This document shows positions 37,412-45,804 of a DNA stretch of 64,000 bases, piece by piece. The DNA comes from Pseudomonas sp. SID14000 (lineage in GTDB: Bacteria; Pseudomonadota; Gammaproteobacteria; Pseudomonadales; Pseudomonadaceae), in NCBI RefSeq assembly GCF_002165135.1, contig NZ_NFZQ01000008.1, forward strand, positions 241,172-305,171. The letters are read 5' to 3'. Both the position numbers and the translations under genes were made by a program. Position 1 is the stretch's first letter. Each line of letters opens with the position of its first letter. The notes beneath the pieces are model-generated. The model made no database searches, had not been told where the DNA came from, and saw only the letters and a list, made by a program, of their open reading frames with translations.

Positions 37412-38608
37412 TTACTTCTGGACGGCGGCGAACGCTTCGGCAACCCGTTGCAGGTTGGCCGGGCGCAGGCCGGACATGCATACACGGCCGCTGTCGATCA
37501 GGTACACGCCGAACTCGTCACGCAGACGGCGCACCTGCTCGACGCTGAAGCCGGTGTAGCTGAACATGCCGCGCTGGCGCAGGAAGAACTGGAAGTCCTG
37601 GCCCGGCAGCAGCACGGCCAGGGCATCGACCAGCGCCTGGCGCATGTCGAGGATACGCTTGCGCATCACTTCGACTTCCTCGGCCCACTGGGCATTGAGG
37701 GCGGCATCGCTGAGCACGCCAGCGACCAGCTGGGCGCCGAAGTTGGGCGGGCTGGAGTAGTTGCGGCGCACGGTAGCCTTGAGCTGGCCGAGCACGCTCT
37801 GGGCAGTGGCATCATCGTCACAGACCACCGACAGGCCACCGACCCGCTCGCCGTACAGCGAGAAGATCTTCGAGAACGAGTTGCTGACCAGGCACGGCAC
37901 GCCGGCGCGGGCCATTTCGCGGATGGCGTAGGCGTCTTCCACCAGGCCTTCGGCAAAGCCCTGGTAGGCGATGTCGAGGAACGGGATCAGTTGCCGTGCC
38001 TTGACCACTTCAACCACTTGCTGCCACTGGTGCTGTTCCAGGTCGGCACCGGTGGGGTTGTGGCAGCACGGGTGCAGCAGCACCACGCTGTTGGCCGGCA
38101 GGGTCTGCAGGGTGGCCAGCATGCCATCGAAGTCCACGCCACGGGTGGCCTGGTCGAAGTACGGGTAGGTATGCACCTTGAAACCGGCACCTTCGAAGAT
38201 GGCGCGATGGTTGTCCCAGGTCGGATTGCTGACCCAGACTTCGGACTGCGGGAAGTAGCGCTTGAGGAAGTCGGCACCGACTTTCAGGGCGCCGGAGCCA
38301 CCCACGGTCTGCACGGTGGCGACGCGACCGCCGGTCACAGCCGGATGATCCGCACCGAACAGCAGCGCCTGGATCGCCTGGCGGTAACTGGCCAGGCCTT
38401 CCATCGGCAGGTACAGCGAGGCTTCGTGGTCCTGGCCGGCGATGCGTTTTTCCACCGCATCCACAGCCGCCAGTTGCGGAACCACGCCGGCCTCATCGTA
38501 ATAAAGGCCGATACTCAGGTTGACCTTGTCGGCACGCGGGTCGGCCTTGAAGGTTTCCATCAACGAGAGGATCGGGTCGCCGGCATAGGCATCGACATGT
38601 TTGAACAC
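37412..38608 (-). CDS. amaC: Class I aminotransferase, probable D-lysine aminotransferase AmaC (TyrB-like)
   Basis: 398 residues with a GTG start at 38608 preceded by aaggagctgcacgct. It has the aspartate/aromatic aminotransferase fold: [44 protein letters not shown] and PLP-binding Lys247 in [13 protein letters not shown]. By sequence it is TyrB-like, accepting aromatic or dicarboxylic amino acids. AmaC is preferred because dpkA, an RpiR regulator, a polar amino-acid ABC transporter and amaD follow, the D-lysine catabolic locus described in P. putida. An aromatic role remains possible. Confidence 0.8.
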   Translation of the reverse strand: MFKHVDAYAGDPILSLMETFKADPRADKVNLSIGLYYDEAGVVPQLAAVDAVEKRIAGQDHEASLYLPMEGLASYRQAIQALLFGADHPAVTGGRVATVQTVGGSGALKVGADFLKRYFPQSEVWVSNPTWDNHRAIFEGAGFKVHTYPYFDQATRGVDFDGMLATLQTLPANSVVLLHPCCHNPTGADLEQHQWQQVVEVVKARQLIPFLDIAYQGFAEGLVEDAYAIREMARAGVPCLVSNSFSKIFSLYGERVGGLSVVCDDDATAQSVLGQLKATVRRNYSSPPNFGAQLVAGVLSDAALNAQWAEEVEVMRKRILDMRQALVDALAVLLPGQDFQFFLRQRGMFSYTGFSVEQVRRLRDEFGVYLIDSGRVCMSGLRPANLQRVAEAFAAVQK

Positions 38609-38738
38609 AGCGTGCAGCTCCTTGGATCAGGACAGTTCGAAAAGGCAGCCCTGAGCATACCCGGAGTGCGGGCTCAGGAACATCAACTATTGTGCAAGGT
38701 TGTCTATGCAACATTGCATGGCTAAAGATCTGTGCTGG

Positions 38739-38832
38739 ATTCTTCGCGGGTAAACCTGCTCCCACAGGTCATGCACAGTTTTCGAAACCTGTGACAACCC
38801 TGTGGGAGCGGGCTCACCCGCGAATGGGCCGG
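38739..38832. repeat. Inverted REP pair, TTTACCCGCGAAG class
   Basis: Units ttcttcgcgggtaaacctgc and gggagcgggctcacccgcga in opposite orientation, filling the gap between dpkA and amaC. It separates two minus-strand genes that otherwise could form one operon. Confidence 0.85.
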
Positions 38833-38833
38833 G

Positions 38834-39859
38834 TCAGCCAAGCAGCTCTTTCAGGCCCTGCAACTCCTGCTCGGTCAACGCCACCCCCTCCTCATCGGCC
38901 ACCTCGCGCTCGCGGTAACGCCGCTCGCCCGGCATGCGCGTCAGCCCCACCGCCTGCATCTGCTCGACCAGTTCGCGACTGCGCTGGGCAAACCGCTCGC
39001 CCTCGGCCTTGCTCGGGTCGATGACGATGATCAACTGCCCGGTCCATGGCGTCTTAGCCCCCGGGTGCCCCGACCAGTCGAACTCCCAGGAGAAATGTCC
39101 GCCAGTCAGCGCCGCCGCCAGCAGCTCGACCATCATCGACAAGGCCGAGCCCTTGTGCCCACCAAATGGCAGCAAGGCGCCGCCTTCCAGAATCGCCTTG
39201 GGGTCGGTGGTCGGCTCGCCATGGGCATCCACCCCCATGCCCTCCGGCAATTGTTGGCCCGCCCGCGCGGCAATCTGCACGTCGCCATGGGCCATGGCGC
39301 TGGTGGCCATGTCGAAGACGATCGGGTCATGTTCGGCGCAGGGCGCGGCAAAAGCGATGGGGTTGGTGCCGAACAGCGGCTTGCGGGCGCCGTGCGGCAC
39401 AACGCAGGTCATGCTGTTGACCACGCTCAGGGCTACCAGGCCTTCGTCGGCGAAGGGCTCCACATCCGGCCACAGCGCGGCAAAGTGGTGCGAGTTGTGG
39501 ATCGCCAGCACGGCGATGCCAGCGTTGCGTGCCTTCGCCACCAGAAGTTCACGGGCCGCCGCCAGCGACGGCTGGGCGAAGCCGCCTGCGGCATCGACGC
39601 GAACATAACCGGGCGCCACGTCGCTGACCTTCGGCGTGGCCTGGCCATCGACCCAGCCGCTGGCCAATGTCGAAACATAGCCGGGCATGCGGAACACCCC
39701 ATGGCTATGGGCACCATCGCGCTGGGCGCTGGCGCAGTTGTGGGCCAGCACCCGGGCCACGCTTTCGCTGCAGCCATGGCGCTGGAAAATGCTCTGCAAC
39801 AGGCCCTGCAGCTCGGTAAAAGGCACACGCACGACGGTGCTGGTGGAAGGTGCGGACAT
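38834..39859 (-). CDS. dpkA: Delta1-piperideine-2-carboxylate reductase (Ldh2/DpkA family)
   Basis: 341 residues from ATG 39859, with aaggagcttcag directly before it. It belongs to the malate/L-lactate dehydrogenase-like Ldh2 family: RDGAHSHGVFRMPGYV (catalytic His), LAIHNSHHFAALWPD, PLFGTNPIAFAAP and LPFGGHKGSALSMMVELLA. DpkA reduces the cyclic imine made from D-lysine to L-pipecolate with NADPH. The neighbouring transport and oxidase genes support this. It is divergent from the RpiR regulator, with a palindrome between them. Confidence 0.88.
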   Translation of the reverse strand: MSAPSTSTVVRVPFTELQGLLQSIFQRHGCSESVARVLAHNCASAQRDGAHSHGVFRMPGYVSTLASGWVDGQATPKVSDVAPGYVRVDAAGGFAQPSLAAARELLVAKARNAGIAVLAIHNSHHFAALWPDVEPFADEGLVALSVVNSMTCVVPHGARKPLFGTNPIAFAAPCAEHDPIVFDMATSAMAHGDVQIAARAGQQLPEGMGVDAHGEPTTDPKAILEGGALLPFGGHKGSALSMMVELLAAALTGGHFSWEFDWSGHPGAKTPWTGQLIIVIDPSKAEGERFAQRSRELVEQMQAVGLTRMPGERRYREREVADEEGVALTEQELQGLKELLG

Positions 39860-39922
39860 CTGAAGCTCCTTGTTGGAATTGGAATGGCTACAGCGTTGCA
39901 ACGACAAAAACTTTCCTGCATG

Positions 39923-39938
39923 TGACAGCTATCTGTCA
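39923..39938. promoter_or_regulatory. Candidate RpiR operator between dpkA and the regulator
   Basis: TGACAG-CTAT-CTGTCA, perfect 6-bp arms, with a third TGACAG copy at about 39951-39957. Placed in the 143-bp divergent gap, where a regulator could control both directions. The link is inferred. Confidence 0.5.
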
Positions 39939-40002
39939 AATGTTGACTTGATGACAGAAAACAGCCATTTTCTTTCGCAAGCCTTACCCCTGGAGCCGCA
40001 GC

Positions 40003-40875
40003 ATGAGCCAACCGATCAAGCAACGCCTGGAAAACAGCCTCGAAGGGGCCGCTGCTTCGGGCCGCAAGATCGCCAGCTACATGCTCGCCAACCTGCATGA
40101 CCTGCCGTTCCAGACCTCGGCCAGCATTGCCGTCAAGCTGGGCGTCAGCGAATCCAGCGTCGGCCGTTTCTGCCGTTCATTGGGTTATGCCCACCTCAAG
40201 GCACTGAAGCAAGACCTGCAGAACGACCTGGGCGATGGCCCGTGGCTGGTGGGCGACCGCTTGCAAGATTACCGCCAGAACCAGGACGCCAGCGATAACG
40301 CCGGCAGCCTGAAGCTGGAAATCGCCGCACTGGTACGCGTGCACGAGTATCGCCAGAGCAGCACCTGGCACAGCGTAGCGCAACGCCTGGCGAGCAAGCG
40401 GCAGGTGTTCATTGCCGGCTTCCAGACCGAGCGCGGCATCGCCATGTGCATGAGCCACCTGCTGCAGTACCTGCGCGATGGCGTGCAACTGGTCGATATC
40501 AGTGCCGGGCACTTTGGCGAAGTACTGCTCGGCCGTGCCGAAGACAGCGCACTGGTGGTGTTCGAAGCACGCCGCTATTCCCGCCATGCCCTGCTGTTGT
40601 GCCAGAAGGCGCGCGAGGCTGGCATTGCGGTCACCCTGGTGACCGACCCCTTCTGCGACTGGGCCGATGCCAACGCCGACGAGGTGTTCCGCATCCCCAC
40701 AGAGTTCAACCTGTTCTGGGAGTCCACCTCGACCATGCTGTCGTGGGTGCACCTGATGGTCAACGAGGTCTGCAAGAAGCTCGGACCGGATGTTGAAAAA
40801 CGCTTGGAAGCAACTGCCGCTCTACATAACGAATTCGTTGGCTACACCTCGTGGTCGACGGGAAAACAACAATAG
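40003..40875 (+). CDS. RpiR/MurR-family transcriptional regulator
   Basis: 290 residues. N-terminal HTH_6 domain (KIASYMLANLHDLPFQTSAS, IAVKLGVSESSVGRFCRSLG, residues about 20-80) and a C-terminal SIS domain (about 125-260, FIAGFQTERGIAMCMSHLLQ) that normally binds phosphosugars. Here it sits at the head of the D-lysine transport and oxidation genes, so its ligand may be an amino-acid metabolite. Ends 22 bp before the binding-protein gene. Confidence 0.88.
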   Translation: MSQPIKQRLENSLEGAAASGRKIASYMLANLHDLPFQTSASIAVKLGVSESSVGRFCRSLGYAHLKALKQDLQNDLGDGPWLVGDRLQDYRQNQDASDNAGSLKLEIAALVRVHEYRQSSTWHSVAQRLASKRQVFIAGFQTERGIAMCMSHLLQYLRDGVQLVDISAGHFGEVLLGRAEDSALVVFEARRYSRHALLLCQKAREAGIAVTLVTDPFCDWADANADEVFRIPTEFNLFWESTSTMLSWVHLMVNEVCKKLGPDVEKRLEATAALHNEFVGYTSWSTGKQQ

Positions 40876-40897
40876 CAAGAGTGCAATGAGGTGCGAG

Positions 40898-41650
40898 ATG
40901 AACAAGACCATGGCCTTGGTGGGTGCGTGCGCCCTGCTGCTGTCGGGTGCCGCCAGTGCCGAAACCCTGCGGTTCGCCACGGAGGGCGCCTACCCGCCCT
41001 TCAACTACGTCGACGCCAATAACCAGTTGCACGGCTTCGACGTCGACATCACCCATGCCCTGTGCGAGCAGATGAAAGTCGAGTGCACGCTGGTCGCCCA
41101 GGACTGGGAAGGCATCATCCCGGCGCTGATGGCACGCAAGTACGATGCAGTGGTCGCGTCGATGATCAACACCGAAGAACGGCGCAAGAAAATCGCCTTC
41201 ACCGACCACTACTACCGCACCCCGCTGACCGTTGCAGTGGCCAAGGACAGCAAGATCAACGACGCCCAGACGAACTTCGACGGCTACACCGTTGGCGCCC
41301 AGTCGTCGTCCACCCAGGCCATCTACGCCGAAGACGTTTACGCCAAGGCCGGTGCCGACGTGAAGCTGTACCCGACCATGGACGAAGCCAACGCCGACCT
41401 GGCCGCGGGCCGCCTGGACGGTGTGATTGCCGACAAATTCCCCCTGAACGAGTGGATGACCAAGAACGGCGGGGACTGCTGCAAGATCCTCGGCGACGTG
41501 GCCAACACCAAAGCCGATGCCGCCATTGCCGTGCGCAAGGACGACGAGGCCCTGCGCCAGCGCCTGAACGTTGCATTGCAGCAGATCGTGGCCAACGGCA
41601 CCTACCAGAAGATCGCCAGCAAGTATTTTGCTTTCGATATCTACAACTGA
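40898..41650 (+). CDS. Polar amino-acid ABC transporter, periplasmic binding protein
   Basis: 250 residues from ATG 40898, chosen because a signal peptide follows (MALVGACALLLSGAASA). The mature protein is a family-3 solute-binding protein: LRFATEGAYPPFNYVDANNQ, GFDVDITHALCEQMKVECTL and AVVASMINTEERRKKIAFTD, close to lysine/arginine/ornithine binding proteins. It should deliver lysine (probably D-lysine) to the two permeases encoded next. A REP pair separates it from them. Confidence 0.9.
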   Translation: MNKTMALVGACALLLSGAASAETLRFATEGAYPPFNYVDANNQLHGFDVDITHALCEQMKVECTLVAQDWEGIIPALMARKYDAVVASMINTEERRKKIAFTDHYYRTPLTVAVAKDSKINDAQTNFDGYTVGAQSSSTQAIYAEDVYAKAGADVKLYPTMDEANADLAAGRLDGVIADKFPLNEWMTKNGGDCCKILGDVANTKADAAIAVRKDDEALRQRLNVALQQIVANGTYQKIASKYFAFDIYN

Positions 41651-41671
41651 TCTTCAGGAAACTGCGCAATT

Positions 41672-41788
41672 TCTGTAGGAGCGGCCTTGTGTCGCGACAG
41701 GGCCGCAAGGCGGCCCCGGCAATCCCTGCTGCGGCATAGATCCTGGGGCTGCTCCGCAGCCCTTTCGCGACACAAGGCCGCTCCTACA
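41672..41788. repeat. Inverted REP pair inside the ABC transporter operon
   Basis: Units tgtaggagcggccttgtgtc and gcgacacaaggccgctccta in opposite orientation, between the binding-protein and first permease genes. Such hairpins can stabilise the upstream message and give extra binding protein. Confidence 0.85.
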
Positions 41789-41821
41789 AAGAGTCCGCGT
41801 TGCCCATCCTAGGGGTTTGTC

Positions 41822-42541
41822 ATGCTCGATCAATTGTCCTTGCTGTCCTTCGCCAGCGGAGGCTGGGGCCAGGCGCTGCTGGCCGGCGCGCTGGTCACCG
41901 TTTCCCTGGCCCTGGCCTGCCTGCCCATCGGCCTGCCACTGGGCCTGGTGGTCGCCCTTGCGGCACGCTCGCGCAAGCGCTTGCCGCGGGCCTGGGCCAC
42001 TACCTTCTCCACCGTGTTCCGAGGCCTGCCCGAACTGCTGACACTGCTGATCATCTATTACGGCTGCCAGATCGCCGCGCAGAAGATCCTTGCGGCCATG
42101 GGCTACCAGGGTGAGTTCCTGATCAACACCTTCCTCGCCGCGATGATCGCCTTCAGCCTGGTGTTCGCCGCGTTCTCCAGCGAGATCTGGCTGGCAGCCT
42201 TCAAGACCCTGCCCAAGGGCCAGCTCGAAGCCTGCTCGGCGCTGGGGCTGAGCAAGCGCACCAGCTTCTTCAAGGTACTGCTGCCGCAACTGACCCGCAT
42301 CGCCCTGCCCGGCCTGTCCAACAACTGGCTGTCGCTGCTCAAGGACACTTCGCTGGTATCCACCATCTCGCTGGTCGACCTGATGCGCCAGACCAACCTG
42401 GCCGTCAGCGTGACCAAGGAGCCAATGTTCTTCTATGGCGTCGCCTGCCTGGGCTACCTGCTGTTCGCCGCCATTTCCGGACGTGTGTTCGCCTTCATCG
42501 AACGGCGTAGCAACCGCCACCTGCAAGGAGCACGCGCATGA
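41822..42541 (+). CDS. Polar amino-acid ABC transporter permease (HisQ-type)
   Basis: 239 residues, about five membrane segments. Typical HisQ/ArtQ stretch: TTFSTVFRGLPELLTLLIIY and the EAA loop EACSALGLSKRTSFFKVLLP. It pairs with the next permease in the inner membrane. Its last four bases overlap the next start (ATGA). Confidence 0.9.
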   Translation: MLDQLSLLSFASGGWGQALLAGALVTVSLALACLPIGLPLGLVVALAARSRKRLPRAWATTFSTVFRGLPELLTLLIIYYGCQIAAQKILAAMGYQGEFLINTFLAAMIAFSLVFAAFSSEIWLAAFKTLPKGQLEACSALGLSKRTSFFKVLLPQLTRIALPGLSNNWLSLLKDTSLVSTISLVDLMRQTNLAVSVTKEPMFFYGVACLGYLLFAAISGRVFAFIERRSNRHLQGARA

Positions 42542-43248
42542 GCTTCGAACAACTGCTGGCGCTGGTCCTCGACCCCGACCTGCTGGACCGCTACGGCCCG
42601 CGCTTCCTTGATGGCTTGCTGGTAACCGCCAAGCTGGTGGCGATTTCCTTCAGCCTGGGTGCCGTGCTCGGCCTGTTGCTGGCCTTGGCGCGCATGTCGC
42701 GCAGCTTGCTGCTGCAGCGCATGGCCGCAGGCTACGTGTACTTCTTCCGCGGCTCGCCGCTGCTGGCCCAGCTGTTCCTGCTGTATTACGGCCTGGGCTC
42801 GCTCAAAGGCTTCTGGCAGGACGTCGGCCTGTGGTGGTTCTTCCGCGAGGCGTGGTTCTGCACCCTGCTGGCGTTCACCCTGAACACCGCTGCCTACCAG
42901 GCGGAGATCTTCCGCGGCAGCCTGATGGCCGTCGCCCCCGGCCAGCATGAGGCCGCGCGGGCGCTGAACCTGAAGCGCTCGACCACTTTCTTCAAGGTGA
43001 TCCTGCCGCAGTCGCTGCTGGTGGCCATCGGCCCGCTGGGCAACGAACTGATCCTGATGATCAAGGCCAGCGCGATCGCCTCGCTGGTGACCATCTACGA
43101 CCTGATGGGCGTGACCAAACTGGCCTTCTCGCGCAGTTTCGACTTCCAGATCTACTTGTGGGCAGCCGTGCTCTACCTGCTGATCGTCGAACTGGTGCGG
43201 CGCCTGCTGAAACACCTGGAAGCCCGCCTGGGCCGCCACCTGAACTGA
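42538..43248 (+). CDS. Polar amino-acid ABC transporter permease (HisM-type)
   Basis: 236 residues with about five membrane segments. YVYFFRGSPLLAQLFLLYYG, LNTAAYQAEIFRGSLMAVAP and the EAA loop EAARALNLKRSTTFFKVILP are typical of HisM/ArtM permeases. It is coupled to the previous gene by ATGA and followed 16 bp later by the FAD oxidase gene. Confidence 0.9.
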   Translation: MSFEQLLALVLDPDLLDRYGPRFLDGLLVTAKLVAISFSLGAVLGLLLALARMSRSLLLQRMAAGYVYFFRGSPLLAQLFLLYYGLGSLKGFWQDVGLWWFFREAWFCTLLAFTLNTAAYQAEIFRGSLMAVAPGQHEAARALNLKRSTTFFKVILPQSLLVAIGPLGNELILMIKASAIASLVTIYDLMGVTKLAFSRSFDFQIYLWAAVLYLLIVELVRRLLKHLEARLGRHLN

Positions 43249-43264
43249 CCGAAGGATACGTTCC

Positions 43265-44509
43265 ATGCATTGCCAGACCCTTGTCCTCGGCGCCGGCATC
43301 GTCGGCGTCAGCACCGCGCTGCACCTGCAGGCCCGCGGGCGCCAGGTGATCCTGATCGACCGCGACGAACCGGGCAGCGGCACCAGCCACGGCAACGCCG
43401 GGTTGATCGAGCGTTCCAGCGTGATCCCCTATGCCTTCCCCCGGCAACTGGGCGCACTGCTGCGCTACGGCCTGAACCGCCAGCCCGATGTGCGCTACAG
43501 CCTGCTGCACCTGCCCAAGGCCGCACCCTGGCTGTGGCGCTACTGGCGCCAGTCAGCCCCCGGGCGCCTGGCCGGGGCTGCCGCCGACATGCTGCCGCTG
43601 GTGCAACGCTGCGTCGAAGAGCACGACGCACTGATTGCTGCCGCCGGCCTGGAAGGGCTGGTGCAGGCCAAAGGCTGGATCGAAGTGTTCCGTGACCCGG
43701 CGCTGTTCGAGCAGGCCAAGGCCGACGCCAGGGGCCTGAGCCGATATGGCCTGCAGTTCGAAATCCTCGAATGCGGGCAACTGCAGGCCCGCGAACATCA
43801 ACTGGACGCCAGCGTGGTCGGCGGCATCCACTGGCTCGACCCCAAGACCGTGAACAACCCCGGTGCCCTCACCCGTGGCTACGCCACCCTGTTCATGCAA
43901 CGCGGCGGGCAGTTCCTGCATGGCGATGCGCGCAGCCTGCGCGAGGTCGACGGCCAATGGCGGGTGGACAGCCGGCGCGGCCCGATCACCGCCAACGAGG
44001 TGGTGGCCTGCCTCGGCCCGCAATCGGCCGACCTGTTCAGCGGCCTGGGCTACCAGATCCCGCTGGCGATCAAGCGTGGCTACCACATGCACTACAGCAC
44101 CCGCGACGGCGCGCAACTGGAGCACTCCATCTGCGATACCCAGGGCGGCTACGTGCTGGCGCCAATGGCCCGCGGCGTGCGCCTGACCACTGGCATCGAG
44201 TTCGACGCCAGCAGTGCGCCGGGCAACCAGATCCAGCTGGGCCGCTGCGAAGCCCTGGCGCGCAAGCTGTTCCCGGCCCTGGGCGAGCGCCTGGACGACA
44301 CCCCCTGGCTGGGCCGCCGCCCATGCCTGCCCGACATGCGTCCGGTGATCGGCCCGGCGCCGCGTCACCCAGGGCTGTGGTTCAACTTCGGCCACGCCCA
44401 CCACGGCCTCACCCTGGGACCGGTCAGCGGCCGGCTGGTGGCCGAGCTGGTCACCGGCGAACACCCCTTTACCGACCCCGCGCCCTACAGCGCGACCCGT
44501 TTCGACTGA
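43265..44509 (+). CDS. amaD: FAD-dependent D-amino-acid oxidase/dehydrogenase, probable D-lysine enzyme AmaD
   Basis: 414 residues of DadA type. N-terminal FAD site VLGAGIVGVSTALHL (GxGxxG), then RDEPGSGTSHGNAGLIERSS; the C-terminal cap has PVIGPAPRHPGLWFNFGHAH with HGLTLGP. It oxidises a D-amino acid to an imino or keto acid and passes electrons to the respiratory chain or oxygen. With D-lysine the product cyclises to the DpkA substrate. Its place inside the transporter operon supports this. Confidence 0.87.
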   Translation: MHCQTLVLGAGIVGVSTALHLQARGRQVILIDRDEPGSGTSHGNAGLIERSSVIPYAFPRQLGALLRYGLNRQPDVRYSLLHLPKAAPWLWRYWRQSAPGRLAGAAADMLPLVQRCVEEHDALIAAAGLEGLVQAKGWIEVFRDPALFEQAKADARGLSRYGLQFEILECGQLQAREHQLDASVVGGIHWLDPKTVNNPGALTRGYATLFMQRGGQFLHGDARSLREVDGQWRVDSRRGPITANEVVACLGPQSADLFSGLGYQIPLAIKRGYHMHYSTRDGAQLEHSICDTQGGYVLAPMARGVRLTTGIEFDASSAPGNQIQLGRCEALARKLFPALGERLDDTPWLGRRPCLPDMRPVIGPAPRHPGLWFNFGHAHHGLTLGPVSGRLVAELVTGEHPFTDPAPYSATRFD

Positions 44510-44531
44510 ACCCCTGCGGGAGAACAACAAG

Positions 44532-45314
44532 ATGACCGCACCACTGAGCCTTGCCACCCTTGCCCCAGAACCCGACCCGCGCCCGGTGCTGATCCGCATC
44601 GAAGGCCTGAACAAGCACTACGGCGCGTTCCACGTGCTGCGCGACATCGACCTGCAGGTGCGCGAAGGCGAACGCATCGTGCTGTGCGGGCCGTCCGGCT
44701 CGGGCAAATCGACCCTTATTCGCTGCATCAACCGCCTGGAAGTGGCCCAGCAGGGCAGCATCAAGGTGGATGGCATCGACCTGGCCGCCACCACCCGCGA
44801 AGCGGCGCAGGTGCGCAGCGACATCGGCATGGTGTTCCAGCACTTCAACCTGTTCCCGCACATGAGCGTGCTCGACAACTGCCTGCTGGCCCCCACCAGC
44901 GTGCGCGGGTTGTCGCGCAAGGACGCCGAAGAGCGGGCGCGCATGTACCTGAGCAAGGTCGGTATCGAAAGCCAGGCGCACAAGTACCCCAGCCAGCTCT
45001 CCGGCGGCCAGCAGCAGCGCGTGGCGATTGCCCGGGCGCTGTGCATGAAGCCGCGGATCATGCTGTTCGACGAGCCCACCTCGGCGCTGGACCCGGAGAT
45101 GGTCGCCGAAGTGCTGGATGTGCTGGTGCAACTGGCCGGCACCGGCATGACCATGCTCTGCGTCACCCACGAAATGGGCTTTGCCCGCCAGGTCGCCGAG
45201 CGGGTGTTGTTCCTCGAGGGCGGGCAGATCATCGAAGACAGCCCGCCGCAGGTGTTCTTCAACCAGCCGCGTACAGAGCGGGCAAAGGCGTTCCTGGCGC
45301 AGATACTGCACTGA
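44532..45314 (+). CDS. Polar amino-acid ABC transporter ATPase (HisP/GlnQ-type)
   Basis: 260 residues. Walker A GPSGSGKST at about 53-61, signature LSGGQQQRVAIARAL, Walker B IMLFDEPTSALDPE and switch His in LCVTHEMGF. QHFNLFPHMSVLDN is the Q-loop region typical of polar amino-acid importers. It energises uptake for the preceding permeases. The first 20 residues are an extra tail beyond the usual start. Confidence 0.92.
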   Translation: MTAPLSLATLAPEPDPRPVLIRIEGLNKHYGAFHVLRDIDLQVREGERIVLCGPSGSGKSTLIRCINRLEVAQQGSIKVDGIDLAATTREAAQVRSDIGMVFQHFNLFPHMSVLDNCLLAPTSVRGLSRKDAEERARMYLSKVGIESQAHKYPSQLSGGQQQRVAIARALCMKPRIMLFDEPTSALDPEMVAEVLDVLVQLAGTGMTMLCVTHEMGFARQVAERVLFLEGGQIIEDSPPQVFFNQPRTERAKAFLAQILH

Positions 45315-45344
45315 TTGAAAATGATGAAAGCTGGCGCGATATCT

Positions 45345-45463
45345 GTGTAGGAGCGGCCTTGTGTCGCGAAAGGGCTGCGCAGCAGCCCCAGGGTTTCAGC
45401 GCAGGTGCACAAATTGCCGGGGCTGCTTTGCAGCCCTTTCGCGACACAAGGCCGCTCCTACAG
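45345..45463. repeat. Inverted REP pair, GTGTCGCG-loop class
   Basis: Units gtaggagcggccttgtgtcg and gcgacacaaggccgctccta in opposite orientation, 30 bp after the ATPase stop. Confidence 0.85.
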
Positions 45464-45647
45464 GTTCCGCGTCAGCCGAAGGAGTGAGCGACTCTGCCGG
45501 CCCTTCATTGCACCGCTGCAAAGACCCAACTGCATCGTTAAATATTATTGACCTTAACCCCCGCCAAACCCACGCCACCACAGGCCCGCATCGGTTTCAG
45601 CCCCCAAAAACCGGCGCGTTCCCGGCCATCAAGCCCTGCTCCGTCGT

Positions 45648-45680
45648 TTGACATATCGAACGGCTCTGGCAAGCTATCTA
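45648..45680 (+). promoter_or_regulatory. Possible promoter of the PuuD-like gene
   Basis: A perfect TTGACA -35 hexamer at 45648-45653 with a weak -10 candidate (agctatcta, 45672-45680). If used, transcription would start at the foot of the hairpin at 45683. Confidence 0.4.
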
Positions 45681-45682
45681 CA

Positions 45683-45731
45683 AGCCCCGACCGGAATCGT
45701 CGCCTCCGACGAGCCGGCAGTGCTCGGGGCT
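45683..45731 (+). promoter_or_regulatory. Long structured leader hairpin upstream of the PuuD-like gene
   Basis: Nested pairing AGCCCCGA/TCGGGGCT, CCGG/CCGG and TCGTCG/CGACGA around a CCTC loop, 18 base pairs in 49 bases. No T-run follows, so it is not an ordinary terminator. Possible mRNA 5' stabiliser or sensor. Confidence 0.5.
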
Positions 45732-45775
45732 ACAGGTTGCACCCAGGGCCTCGCGCCGTGCGCCTGCATAACAAC

Positions 45776-45792
45776 GACAGGTCGAACCTGTC
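45776..45792. promoter_or_regulatory. 17-bp palindrome just before the ribosome site
   Basis: GACAGGT-CGA-ACCTGTC, perfect 7-bp arms, ending 12 bp before ATG 45805. An upstream acaggtt at 45732 could pair with the same arm, allowing two alternative folds. Operator or translation switch are both possible. Confidence 0.4.
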
Positions 45793-45804
45793 CCAAGGTG
45801 ACAT

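Noticed and set aside
1308..45463. Recurrent ~35-bp repeats as a possible CRISPR array
   Set aside because: They are scattered, occur as inverted pairs after genes, and match P. putida REP elements; there are no regular spacers or cas genes.
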